From Streptomyces sp. NBC_01262 (GTDB lineage: Bacteria; Actinomycetota; Actinomycetes; Streptomycetales; Streptomycetaceae): 64,000 nt of DNA. Shown piece by piece: positions 1 through 9,083 of this stretch. Location of the stretch: NCBI RefSeq assembly GCF_036226365.1, contig NZ_CP108462.1, positions 5,471,501 through 5,535,500 of the forward strand, read 5' to 3'. Made by a program: the position numbers and the translations under genes. The notes beneath the pieces were generated by a model. It did not search any database and had not been told where the DNA came from. It was given only the letters and a program-made list of their open reading frames with translations. Each line of letters starts with the position of its first letter. The first letter of the stretch is position 1.

Positions 1-1
1 C

Positions 2-3000
2 TTCCTCGACGACTTCTTCGCGCTTCCCCACTCCCGGCGTGTGATCATCCCCGGCACGGCGCTGCTGCCGAAGCGTGGCAGCACTGATCTGAGCCCCCAC
101 GCTGCGCTGCTAGCGGCAGCAGCGCAGCAGGAGCTGTCGCGCGAGCAAGCCCGCGGCCTTGCCGAGGCCACGGGCCTCGGCGGGGCGATCCCGCACACCC
201 TCTCGCCCGGCGGAGTGCCGCGGGCGCTGCCAACGTCGGCGCTGGCGCAGCAGCTGTTCCCCAGCAGTCCCACGCCGGAGCAGCGAGAGGCCGCGCTGCA
301 CGGCGCACTACGCGTGCTGGGCACGGCCGAAGATCCGGACCTGCCGAAGCTGCGCGCGCATCTCTTCTTCCGCAACATCGGTGGTATCTGGGCCTGCGCG
401 GATCCGCAGTGTCCGGACATCCCAGTGCAGACGGACCCGGAGCGCCGGGTCGGCCGCCTGTTCGCAGAGCCTTCGTCCCGCTGCAGCTGCGGGGCACGGG
501 TGCTTGAGCTGCTGTACTGCCAGACCTGCGGCGACCTGATGCTGGGCGGTTACGCCAGCCCTAACGACATCAGGAACAGGCGGTTCACCGGCGCTCTGCA
601 CACAGACTTCCCCGAACTCGACCTGCTGCCGGACGAAGTGAGCGGCGTGCCGACTGCGGCGAACTACGTGGTCTACTGGCCGAGGCCGAAGGGGCTGGGG
701 TTGGACGATTCGGGCTGGTCGGCCTCGCTGTCCAACGGGGGCCAGAGTGTGGGATTCGAGTTTCGCCGTAGCGAGTACCACCCCGCCACCGGACGCCTTG
801 TCAACAAAGATGTGGGGTACACGGGTTGGTCCTTCCACATTTCGATGCCGGAGGACAAGGAGACCGGACAGGCGGTTCTCGACCCTGCGCGGCTCCGTCC
901 GTTCCCCACGCGCTGCCCAGCGTGCGGTGACGATTGGGAAATCAGGCGGGACCGGGACGGCCGGCACATCCCACTGGAATCACCGGCCAGGCTGCGCAGC
1001 GCTCCGGTCCGCCGTATGCGGACCGGTTTCGACAAGATCAACCAGGTACTCGCGACAGAGGTCCTTGGTCACCTGCCTGCTGGGCAGCGCAAGGCGATCG
1101 CCTTCTCCGACAGCCGCGACGATGCCTCCGAGCTGGCCAGCGGCCTCGCTCTGAGGCACTACCAGGACCTGCTGCGCCTGCTGAGTGCCAGGGCGGTCAA
1201 GGAGCAGGGCAACCCCTTCGCAGACTTGCAACTGGTCAAGGCCTTCTACGCGGGCGACGGGGTTGAAAAGGAAGCGGCACGTGCTGCCATGATCCGGCTG
1301 CGGGACCGGCACCCCTCTGACTTCGGCAAACTGAAGGCCATTCTGGCTGACGATCTCGACGCCGAGCCCGACCTGCTCCCGGACCTTGAGCGCCGGTTCT
1401 CCAGCCTGCCGTCGCTCGACTCGTTGTCCGGGGACCTGGAAGGTCTGCTGGTCCAGTACGGCACGAACCCCGGTGGGCCCGCCGCCTCTCTGCAGCAGAC
1501 CTCCGTCGGCCAGAGCTGGACAGCGCTGTACAACTGGAAGCGGGACCGAGAGTCCACCGCTGAGACGCAGGCCCATCAGGAGCTCCTGGAGAAGTTGCGC
1601 GAGCGGCTGCGGACCGAGTTCCTGTTCGGCCTCTTCTCAAGCGCGGGCCGGGACTTCGAGTCCCTGGGCCTCGGCTGGCTCTGCCTGCAGGATGACCGGG
1701 CCCCCATCGAGATGTCGACCAGCAGCCACGAGGCGGTTGCTCGCGCGAGCCTGCGGATTCTGGGCCAGATGCGCCGCTTCCACCGGGTGCGGTCCGGACT
1801 GCAGAACCCTCCGGCACCGCTGAAGCGGTTCTGGAAGCAGGTGGCCGAACGCGAGGGAACAGATCTTGAGACCGTAAAGGACCGAGTGCTCGGCGCCTGG
1901 AGGGACGCCGTCGTTGAGTACGTGGTCAATCCGGAGAAAGTGGCGCTGCGTGCTGGTGAGGGCAAAGTGTGGACCTGCCGCAGTTGCCGACGTCCGCACC
2001 TGCACCCCGGCGCTGGACTGTGCACCAAGTGCTGTACCGAACTACCCCCCCAGCCCGAGGAGTTCACCGGAGCGCTGGACGACTACTACGCGTGGAAAGC
2101 GGCGCATGGGACGGGCGACTTCCCCCTGCGCACGGCCGAGCTCACTGGGCAGACGGACCGGCTCGAGGCCCAACGCCGTCAGAGCGTCTTCCAGGACGTG
2201 TTCCTCGGCGAGGATGACATCCCCGAAGCCGACGGGCTCGAACTTCTGTCAGTGACAACGACCATGGAAGCCGGCGTGGACGTCGGCCCCCTCAACACCG
2301 TGCTCATGGCCAACATGCCCCCCACCCGCTTCAACTACCAGCAGCGCGTGGGCCGCGCCGGCCGACGTACCAGTCCGGTGGCCATCGCGCTCACGGTCTG
2401 CCGCGGGCGCAGCCACGACGAGCACTACTTTGCACGCCCCGAGGCCATCACCAACGATCCGACCCCGCCGCCTTACCTGGCTCTGGGCATGCCGTCAGTC
2501 TTCCGGCGTGTGCTTCTGGGCGAGGTGCTGCGCCAGGCCTTCGAGGCACTGTCACAGGCGGAGGGCCTGGCCGCGACGCCGCTGACCAACAACGTGCATG
2601 GCCAGTTCGGCCTCTCCGCAGACTGGCCAAAGCACCAGGATGTGGTCAGGCGCTGGACCTTGGACTACCCGGGCCGGATCCGGGCTGCTGCCGCTGCGTT
2701 GCAGGCCTTCACCCCCGAGCCGGTGGCTTCGATCGACCCCATCGCATGCATCGCAGGGCTTCTTGATGAGATCGACGAAGCAGCCGCCAACACGGTAGGC
2801 CATGCTGAGCTAAGCCAGCGGCTGGCAGAGGCCGGGCTGCTGCCGATGTTCGGCTTCCCGACGCGCGCGCGTCTGCTCTTCCGCAGCGTGCCCGAAAACC
2901 CCTTCCCGTGGCCGCCGTCTGACTCGATCAACCGCGACTTGGCCGTTGCGCTCAGCAAGTTCGCACCTGGCAGTGAGACGCCGCAGGACGGGCGGCTGAT

Positions 3001-4312
3001 CCGCTCGGTCGGCGTGGTCGCCCTCTCGCCTGGGGCCCGGAGGGTTCATGCCGCGGAGGAGCCGTTCGGGCCCGAGCAGTTGGTTGCCATGTGCCGGATC
3101 TGTGCGCACGTCGACCCGGAACCTGAGGCCACGGGCAAGGTCGGGAACTGCCCGGCGTGCGCGGCAGAGGGCAAGAACTACCGCATCGTCCCGTTCCGCG
3201 AGCCGGCCGGCTTCCGGGCTGCGTCTAATCCCCGCGATTACGACGGCACACGTGACTGGGGGAGCGGAGCGACCAGCACACGCACAGCTGCCGACCTGGA
3301 AGGCACCGCACCCCGCGTCGCGCGGGCTGCCGACGACTGGCTCGTCGTCCACAGCGGCAGCGGCGACCGGTACATGGTCAACAGCAACGGCGGCAAGCTC
3401 TTCCGGTTCCGCAAGGAGACCGGGCGATGGAAGGGCTACTGGCATTTGGAGAACCAGTCGGCGGACGCGGATCTGGAGACTGCTCTCGGCGCGACCCAGC
3501 ACACCGACATGCTCTTCGTCGGCGCGAAGGCCGCCTTCGACGAGCGTCGAGGCCTGCGCTTTGACATTTCCAGGTCCCAGCAGCCGGGCGGCTTCGCCGA
3601 CGCCTACCACGGACGTCGTGCTGCCTGGTACTCGATGGCGGCCCTGCTGCGACGTGCCGCCTCACCTTACCTCGACGTGCAGCCGGAGGAACTGCTCAGC
3701 GGTATCCACGGCTCCGACGCGCCGGTCGCCGCGCCCGTAATGGCGTACCTGGCCGACAGTCTCGACAATGGTGCTGGCTTCAGCACGCACCTTGGATCCG
3801 CCGAACACATCGACGGGTTCCTCGGTGCTGTGGACACCTACCTGCGCCAGCTCGGCTCCGGCAATCGGCACGCAGCGAACTGCAGCAGTTCTTGCTACTC
3901 CTGCCTGCGCGACTACTCCAACATGCGTATGCACCCGCTATTCGACTGGCGTCTCGCACGCGACCTCGTGGACGCGCTGCGCGGACGTGAGCTGGGGATC
4001 AACCTAGAAGCGCACGCGGATCTGCTGCGCGGCTGGGCGAAGGAGGACCCTGTGGTCCGCCCTGTCGAGACGGACAGCGGCCTGGTCTGTCTCTACACGT
4101 CCGATTTCAGTGGCGAGCCGGTCGCCGTCGCAGTCAAGCACCCCCTCGAGGCTGCTGCGGACGACTGCCAGGCAGAGCGGCTACGGCAGCTGCGCGAAGA
4201 TGTCCTGGCCGCCGGACTGGCCGAAAAGCTGGCGTTCGTCGACGCCTACTGCCTGGACCGGACGCCGGCGGCGGTCATCGACGAGATCCGCAGATTCGCG
4301 GAGGACTTCTGA
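2..4312 (+). CDS. Large DEAD/DEAH-type helicase with C-terminal DUF1998 zinc domain (5'-truncated by window edge)
   Basis: The frame is open from the first base, so the true start and probably the DEAD/Walker half lie upstream; 1436 residues are visible. The helicase C-terminal half is clear: FSDSRDDASEL near visible residue 367, TTTMEAGVDVG (motif V) near 750 and QQRVGRAGRR (motif VI) near 779. Cysteine pairs suggest several zinc ribbons (near 131, 161-177, 305, 658 and 1031-1053). CSSSCYSCLRDYS near 1295 is the cysteine cluster typical of DUF1998 helicases such as DruE of Druantia; in DISARM the DUF1998 domain is on the separate DrmB protein. The family couples ATP-driven translocation to DNA in phage defence. 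The stop codon overlaps the next ATG by one base, the first of three coupled junctions. Helicase assignment is sure; membership of a named system is not. Confidence 0.88.
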   Translation, partial: FLDDFFALPHSRRVIIPGTALLPKRGSTDLSPHAALLAAAAQQELSREQARGLAEATGLGGAIPHTLSPGGVPRALPTSALAQQLFPSSPTPEQREAALHGALRVLGTAEDPDLPKLRAHLFFRNIGGIWACADPQCPDIPVQTDPERRVGRLFAEPSSRCSCGARVLELLYCQTCGDLMLGGYASPNDIRNRRFTGALHTDFPELDLLPDEVSGVPTAANYVVYWPRPKGLGLDDSGWSASLSNGGQSVGFEFRRSEYHPATGRLVNKDVGYTGWSFHISMPEDKETGQAVLDPARLRPFPTRCPACGDDWEIRRDRDGRHIPLESPARLRSAPVRRMRTGFDKINQVLATEVLGHLPAGQRKAIAFSDSRDDASELASGLALRHYQDLLRLLSARAVKEQGNPFADLQLVKAFYAGDGVEKEAARAAMIRLRDRHPSDFGKLKAILADDLDAEPDLLPDLERRFSSLPSLDSLSGDLEGLLVQYGTNPGGPAASLQQTSVGQSWTALYNWKRDRESTAETQAHQELLEKLRERLRTEFLFGLFSSAGRDFESLGLGWLCLQDDRAPIEMSTSSHEAVARASLRILGQMRRFHRVRSGLQNPPAPLKRFWKQVAEREGTDLETVKDRVLGAWRDAVVEYVVNPEKVALRAGEGKVWTCRSCRRPHLHPGAGLCTKCCTELPPQPEEFTGALDDYYAWKAAHGTGDFPLRTAELTGQTDRLEAQRRQSVFQDVFLGEDDIPEADGLELLSVTTTMEAGVDVGPLNTVLMANMPPTRFNYQQRVGRAGRRTSPVAIALTVCRGRSHDEHYFARPEAITNDPTPPPYLALGMPSVFRRVLLGEVLRQAFEALSQAEGLAATPLTNNVHGQFGLSADWPKHQDVVRRWTLDYPGRIRAAAAALQAFTPEPVASIDPIACIAGLLDEIDEAAANTVGHAELSQRLAEAGLLPMFGFPTRARLLFRSVPENPFPWPPSDSINRDLAVALSKFAPGSETPQDGRLIRSVGVVALSPGARRVHAAEEPFGPEQLVAMCRICAHVDPEPEATGKVGNCPACAAEGKNYRIVPFREPAGFRAASNPRDYDGTRDWGSGATSTRTAADLEGTAPRVARAADDWLVVHSGSGDRYMVNSNGGKLFRFRKETGRWKGYWHLENQSADADLETALGATQHTDMLFVGAKAAFDERRGLRFDISRSQQPGGFADAYHGRRAAWYSMAALLRRAASPYLDVQPEELLSGIHGSDAPVAAPVMAYLADSLDNGAGFSTHLGSAEHIDGFLGAVDTYLRQLGSGNRHAANCSSSCYSCLRDYSNMRMHPLFDWRLARDLVDALRGRELGINLEAHADLLRGWAKEDPVVRPVETDSGLVCLYTSDFSGEPVAVAVKHPLEAAADDCQAERLRQLREDVLAAGLAEKLAFVDAYCLDRTPAAVIDEIRRFAEDF

Positions 4313-6069
4313 TGAGCACCGAGACGCGCTTTAGCGGCACTGGCCAGGACGCGGCAGACAACCTGGAGGCGCTGCGGCAGCGCGAACTCGCGCGCCGCGT
4401 TGCTCTGCAGGCCGCACGCGCGCGCGGGGAGCGCCCTGCCGTTGTCCGCTCCGCCCCCACCCAGACAGCGGAAGGGACCGTGAAGCCTCTCCTCAGCGCG
4501 GAGGAGCCGGTCGTGAACGCGAACGCACTTGCCGAGGCACCCCGGATACCCGAGGGCTTCGCCGATCAGGAGGCCTGGGTTCGAGCCTCGGCCTTCGCCG
4601 GACGTGCGCTGCCGGGCCTTGCCCCAGGGGCCCAGAGCGTAAGAGAGCTGTCCGCCCGCCTGCTGGCCTCAGCGGCGGTTGATGCCGCCGCCCAGATGGA
4701 GCCGGTCGACGGGGTTGCTCTTCTAGCCGACGCTAGCGACCACGGCCTGCCAGTCCTGAACCCTACAGCCGTGGCGCGCGCCCGGGCCTTGCTCGAACGC
4801 GCTCCCCTTCCGTTGGCAGGGGAGCCCCACACCGCCTGGCAGGTCTACCAGGACGAACAACGCGTGGTGGAGTACAAGATCCCCGCCGACCGCCAGAAGG
4901 CACTCCTGTCCGTGCTGCCGCTTCCGCAGCTGGACGACTTGATTGACGAAGAGTGGATCACTGCGGCTCCTGAGCCGGACGGCTCGCCGAGGACCGCCTA
5001 CCTCCGCGCCCGCCTTGCCCCTGAGGCGCTCAATGACGAAGAGTTGAGCCTGCTCGGCTGGCGTCTGGAGCGGGAACGCCGAGAGGCGGGACCTGGTACC
5101 GAACTCGGACCTGACTGGTCGGACACGTGGCGCCTGCTGTGGAGACTGCAGCAGGGGGACACGCGGGCCGTTGACGACGACTGGCCGACGCTGCCCCGCA
5201 CCGCGCGGGAGCTGCTGAACGAGCTTCGAGCCGTGCGCCAGACTGGCCGTGTTCCCCATGGCCTTGCCGCTGACCAGGCCTTGTGGCCCTTGCTTGAGCG
5301 CCTGGCCCCCGAAGCCCATAGCGACTTTAAGAAGTTCCAAGGCTGGCTCGCGATCCGACGGCTGCTCCGCGCGCTTCGCCACGCGCACCGGGCGGAGATC
5401 CATGGGGACCACGAGCTCGCTGACGCGCAGCGCCGGGCGGCCTGGGACCTCGCGGGGCGCCTGGCATACGCCTCTCAGCTTGTCCGCTGGGAGGCACAGA
5501 ACATCCGCGCCTACTTGCTCGCTCCCACGGATCCGGCGGAAGCGGGCACCTACCTGGCCCTCGACGCGGAGTCTCATCAGGCGCGGCAGAACGAGCTCGG
5601 CGACGCAACCGTTGCCAGGCTTGTACGCAACCGATCCTTCCTGGCGAGGCGTCGGGCGTCTGACCGTGACCGGCCGGTAAACCCCTACCTGGTCCTTGGG
5701 GTTGAGGACGGCTCACCAGAGTGGAAGCAGTCGTGGCGCGCTGTTCGCCGCGAACTCGATGAAGCGGGCCGTGTCCGCGTCAACCAGGCCAAAGACGCCA
5801 TCGAGGCCGCCCAGCGGGAAGGCAGGGACACCGACCGCCTTGTCGTTCCCCTGGCACCGGATTGTTGGGCTGCCCCCACCTCGGTCAGTCACCGACTCGA
5901 CCTGCCACCCGAGCCGATGGAGCGTGCAACCGAGCCCCCATCCGAGTCTGACCGGGAGTGGGCACGGACGGCAGCGGCACGCGAAATAATCACCATGGCG
6001 ACTAGCCGCCCACCCCAGGCTGCCAAGCACCTCGCAGCCTCCCGTGATCCAGAGAGCAGTGCACCGTGA
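4312..6069 (+). CDS. Uncharacterised 585-aa protein with a J-domain-like segment, second gene of the helicase-Hsp70 operon
   Basis: I recognise no full-length family. The protein is alanine-, arginine- and glutamate-rich and mostly helical, with no signal peptide or membrane segment. Residues 457-500 begin NPYLVLGVEDGSPEWK and continue through a basic helix to VNQAKDAIEAA, which looks like helix I, helix II and helix III of a DnaJ J-domain. The HPD tripeptide expected between helices II and III is absent. The Hsp70-family gene two genes downstream makes a J-like partner plausible, but this is inference from a short match. The start ATG overlaps the helicase stop (TGATG), and its own stop overlaps the next GTG, so stoichiometric translation is likely. 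It could equally be a structural subunit of the helicase complex. Confidence 0.7.
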   Translation: MSTETRFSGTGQDAADNLEALRQRELARRVALQAARARGERPAVVRSAPTQTAEGTVKPLLSAEEPVVNANALAEAPRIPEGFADQEAWVRASAFAGRALPGLAPGAQSVRELSARLLASAAVDAAAQMEPVDGVALLADASDHGLPVLNPTAVARARALLERAPLPLAGEPHTAWQVYQDEQRVVEYKIPADRQKALLSVLPLPQLDDLIDEEWITAAPEPDGSPRTAYLRARLAPEALNDEELSLLGWRLERERREAGPGTELGPDWSDTWRLLWRLQQGDTRAVDDDWPTLPRTARELLNELRAVRQTGRVPHGLAADQALWPLLERLAPEAHSDFKKFQGWLAIRRLLRALRHAHRAEIHGDHELADAQRRAAWDLAGRLAYASQLVRWEAQNIRAYLLAPTDPAEAGTYLALDAESHQARQNELGDATVARLVRNRSFLARRRASDRDRPVNPYLVLGVEDGSPEWKQSWRAVRRELDEAGRVRVNQAKDAIEAAQREGRDTDRLVVPLAPDCWAAPTSVSHRLDLPPEPMERATEPPSESDREWARTAAAREIITMATSRPPQAAKHLAASRDPESSAP

Positions 6070-7295
6070 CCAACCACTCCGACCTCCCCGAAGGCGGCGG
6101 TGAGCAGAGAGGGCACGCACCCTCTGGCCGCAACGGCAAGGGCGGCCCCGTACCGAAGCGGCACAAGTCCGATCCCCAGATGCGGTCCAGCGGGGCCCAG
6201 CGGTCCCACTGGACCGCGGACAGCGGGATACCTCAGATCGCTCCGGATACCCTGGACGCTGCGGCGCTCCTGGGATCCGTGACAGACACACTGCGCCCTG
6301 TGCTGGAGGAACGTCTCGTTGAGATGGCGGATAGTCTGGCAACTGCAATCGCGGACCCCCAAGGCTCCGATGCTGTCGACGCGCTGCGAGCGGAGCTGCT
6401 GCGCCGAGTCCTCCCGCAGTTCACTGAAGCGGTGCGCGGAGCCGTCATCGAAGGCATCCGTACCCGGCAGATGCACCTAGCGCAGCTGGCGGTCATCGAC
6501 CGGACCGCACACCAAGCCGCCAAACTGACATCCCTGCGCGCCCGGATCGACAACGAGATCACCCGGGCCGGCCTAGTCCGCGTGACCGAACCAGAAGACC
6601 TGTCGCTCTTCGACCTCGTCGACCCAGACAGCCTGCGCCAAGGCGTCGCCGAACCGCCCATCTACTCTGTCCTCGCCCCTGCCTACACCGACCGCGAGTC
6701 GGGCAAACTGGTGGAACGCGGCTGGCTGAGTGTCTCCTACGAGCGTCCCGCCCCTGCGAAGCCCGCCTTGACCCCGGGCCAGAGACGACGCCAGCACGGG
6801 AGCCGACCCGAGAAGCGCAACCAGGCGGCCGAGAAGCGGGCTGCGGATTCGCCTTCCGCACAGCTTCCCAAGGCCAGACGCCGCAAGGGAACGGCACCAG
6901 ATCGGGGGCCCGAGTCAGCGCCGCCCCCGCTAGCTGTCACAGCACACCTGCAGGACGGTTCCGGATCGAACACGGCTGCCACCAAGCGCTCTCGCCGGAC
7001 CGACCCTCCGGTGCGGGATGGCAAGGCTCGGCATGGCGCTGAGCCAGTGCGGGGAACACAGTCGGCGCGCGAGTCTGATTCCGCGCGGAGCCGAGAGCCC
7101 GTGCAACGATCTGAGGCTCCCCTCGCTGCAGAAGCCGACGGCCGGAGGCCAGCTGCTGCATCGGGGACGACTGCACCGGACCCGCAGCCCACACAAGTAG
7201 ACCAGTCACGGCAACCTGCCGCCGTGTCAAAGATCGACCTCCGTAAATCGCTGCGCGCAGCAGTCAGCAGGAAACGACAGGGGGGCTCCCGATGA
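6066..7295 (+). CDS. Uncharacterised 409-aa protein with helical core, possible GrpE-like segment and disordered basic tail
   Basis: The GTG start overlaps the upstream TGA by four bases. Residues 1-50 are polar and probably disordered. Residues about 60-160 form long amphipathic helices, and about 161-228 form a compact region starting RIDNEITRAGLVRV and ending GWLSVSYER. That layout (helical stalk, then a small beta-type domain following a GLVRV/FDLVDP pattern) is reminiscent of GrpE nucleotide exchange factors, which would fit the Hsp70 gene immediately downstream. The match is weak and visual only. Residues 235-409 are rich in R, K, P, S and A and look disordered, possibly nucleic-acid binding. 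It lies inside a coupled operon with no gaps, so it should be a subunit of the same system. No catalytic motif is visible. Confidence 0.65.
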   Translation: MTNHSDLPEGGGEQRGHAPSGRNGKGGPVPKRHKSDPQMRSSGAQRSHWTADSGIPQIAPDTLDAAALLGSVTDTLRPVLEERLVEMADSLATAIADPQGSDAVDALRAELLRRVLPQFTEAVRGAVIEGIRTRQMHLAQLAVIDRTAHQAAKLTSLRARIDNEITRAGLVRVTEPEDLSLFDLVDPDSLRQGVAEPPIYSVLAPAYTDRESGKLVERGWLSVSYERPAPAKPALTPGQRRRQHGSRPEKRNQAAEKRAADSPSAQLPKARRRKGTAPDRGPESAPPPLAVTAHLQDGSGSNTAATKRSRRTDPPVRDGKARHGAEPVRGTQSARESDSARSREPVQRSEAPLAAEADGRRPAAASGTTAPDPQPTQVDQSRQPAAVSKIDLRKSLRAAVSRKRQGGSR

Positions 7296-9058
7296 GCTTC
7301 GGCATCGACTTCGGCACGAGCAATTCGGTCGTCGCCCGATGGAGCGGGCATGCCATCGAAGTCGTCCCAATCGACGGGGACAACCTTCCCGCACTGTGGC
7401 GGCAACCTGAGTTCGAGCAGCTCTTCCCCTCCGCCGTATCGGTGCGCGACCTCCAGCGGACGCTGTGCTTTGGGTGGGCTGCCAAGACGGCCACGAGCGA
7501 ACCGCTCGACGCAGTCAAACGCATGCTGGGCACCAGATCCGGTGCGGACAGACCGGGTGAGTCCGACGAACTGGAGGCGCTACCCCGGCTTGAGGAGCAC
7601 CACGTGTGGATCGGCGGAGAAGCCTTTCACAGCACAGTCGCGGCTGCTTCCCTGTTCAGCCGGATGCGCGAGGGCGCCGCCGCTCAACTGCTCGACTTGT
7701 CCGAGGCAGTCGTCACGGTGCCCGCGAACGCGACCGGCGGCGCCCGCTATCGGACCCGTGCTGCCGCCGCACTGAGCGGGATCAAGGTCAGGGCTTTGCT
7801 CAACGAGCCCACGGCCGCAGCGATCTCATATGCGCACGATGTACCCATACCTGGCCGGTTCCTCGTGTTCGACTGGGGCGGGGGGACCATCGACGTCACT
7901 GTCCTTGAGTACGCTGACGGACTCTTCGAAGAGCAGACCTCACGCGGTATCACGGCGCTAGGCGGTCTTGAGTTCGACGGTGAACTCGCCAAGCTGATCC
8001 TTCGCAAGATGGGCAAGGCACCGGAAGCCTTGACCAAGTCGGAGCGACGGCGCTGGCGCCGGTATGTCGAGCTCACCAAGATTGCCCTGTCACACGTGCC
8101 TCAGGACGGCCAGATCCTGTTCGAGCCACCCATCGACCAGTTGTCCGGGAGGACGGCTCAACCAGTTCCGGTCACGGTCGAGGAGTACTCGAAGGTGGTG
8201 TCCCCGCTCATCGACCACGCCATGCAACCGGTCGAACAGGCGTTGAGGGACCTGAACATCAGCCCCGAGGACATCGACTCCGTGTTGCTGATCGGCGGCA
8301 CTTCGCAGATCCCGCAGGTTCGCCAGGCGCTCGGTGCCGTCATGGGCCACGACCGCATCGTTGATCCCGGGCTGTGCCGACCCATGACGGCCGTGGCCCG
8401 CGGCGCAGCCATCTACGCGGCGTCGCTGGACGGCACACGTGGGGACAGCGGCGATTTCTCCCTGGTCACCAGCTACGACCTGGGAACCGCGGTGAGTGCG
8501 GGGCGGCAGCGCGGCTTCCGGCCGATTATCCGCCGCAATGCGACGCTTCCAGCCGAGGGCACCTCCACCTTCTACCCCGACAAGCCGGGGGCCTCGGCGG
8601 TACGCGTCGCCGTCATTGAAGGCGAGTACGGGCACGCTGCGGACAGCGACCGGGCTTTCCCGCTCGCCACCATCGAGGTGCCATTGCCTTCGGCTGAACA
8701 CGACTCCAAGCGCAATCGGATTGAGGTCCGGTTCCGCTATAACGAGAGCGGCATCCTGCGTTTCACCGCCACCCACGCCGACACCGGGCAATTGCTTGCC
8801 GAACGGGAGATCGACTCCTTCGGGCCTGACGGCACGCCGCTGCAAGATGGCCTCAGCGAACAGCTCACGCGCCTTCTGGCGCACACAGTGCGTCCCTTCA
8901 CCGAACCCGCGCAGGGCGGTCTCGCGCAGCCGGCGGCTGGCGGGGCCCCGGACGCTGCTAAGCCGTCCGTCGACCCGTTCTCGGCCCGGATCGTTCAGAC
9001 CGATCCGGCGGTCACGGTGAACGGGGTCGCGCAGCACCTCATGACGGGTGGGGCGTAG
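7292..9058 (+). CDS. Hsp70-family (DnaK-like) ATPase, divergent, last gene of helicase operon
   Basis: The 588-residue protein carries the three actin-fold ATPase signatures: GIDFGTSNSVV at residues 4-14 (phosphate 1), VFDWGGGTIDV near 191-201 (phosphate 2) and LIGGTSQIPQV near 331-341 (adenosine). After the nucleotide-binding domain there is a short substrate-binding-like beta region to about residue 530. The full helical lid and the C-terminal EEVD-like tail are missing, and the protein ends in a low-complexity P/A/G linker. It is therefore not the housekeeping DnaK. The ATG overlaps the previous TGA (ATGA). Hsp70s use ATP-driven clamping with J-protein and GrpE partners, and the two preceding genes are candidates for those roles. 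In a defence island it may sense or remodel phage proteins or load the helicase, which is inference. Confidence 0.88.
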   Translation: MSFGIDFGTSNSVVARWSGHAIEVVPIDGDNLPALWRQPEFEQLFPSAVSVRDLQRTLCFGWAAKTATSEPLDAVKRMLGTRSGADRPGESDELEALPRLEEHHVWIGGEAFHSTVAAASLFSRMREGAAAQLLDLSEAVVTVPANATGGARYRTRAAAALSGIKVRALLNEPTAAAISYAHDVPIPGRFLVFDWGGGTIDVTVLEYADGLFEEQTSRGITALGGLEFDGELAKLILRKMGKAPEALTKSERRRWRRYVELTKIALSHVPQDGQILFEPPIDQLSGRTAQPVPVTVEEYSKVVSPLIDHAMQPVEQALRDLNISPEDIDSVLLIGGTSQIPQVRQALGAVMGHDRIVDPGLCRPMTAVARGAAIYAASLDGTRGDSGDFSLVTSYDLGTAVSAGRQRGFRPIIRRNATLPAEGTSTFYPDKPGASAVRVAVIEGEYGHAADSDRAFPLATIEVPLPSAEHDSKRNRIEVRFRYNESGILRFTATHADTGQLLAEREIDSFGPDGTPLQDGLSEQLTRLLAHTVRPFTEPAQGGLAQPAAGGAPDAAKPSVDPFSARIVQTDPAVTVNGVAQHLMTGGA

Positions 9059-9083
9059 CACCGGAGCTGGTTGCCGCTCCCTC

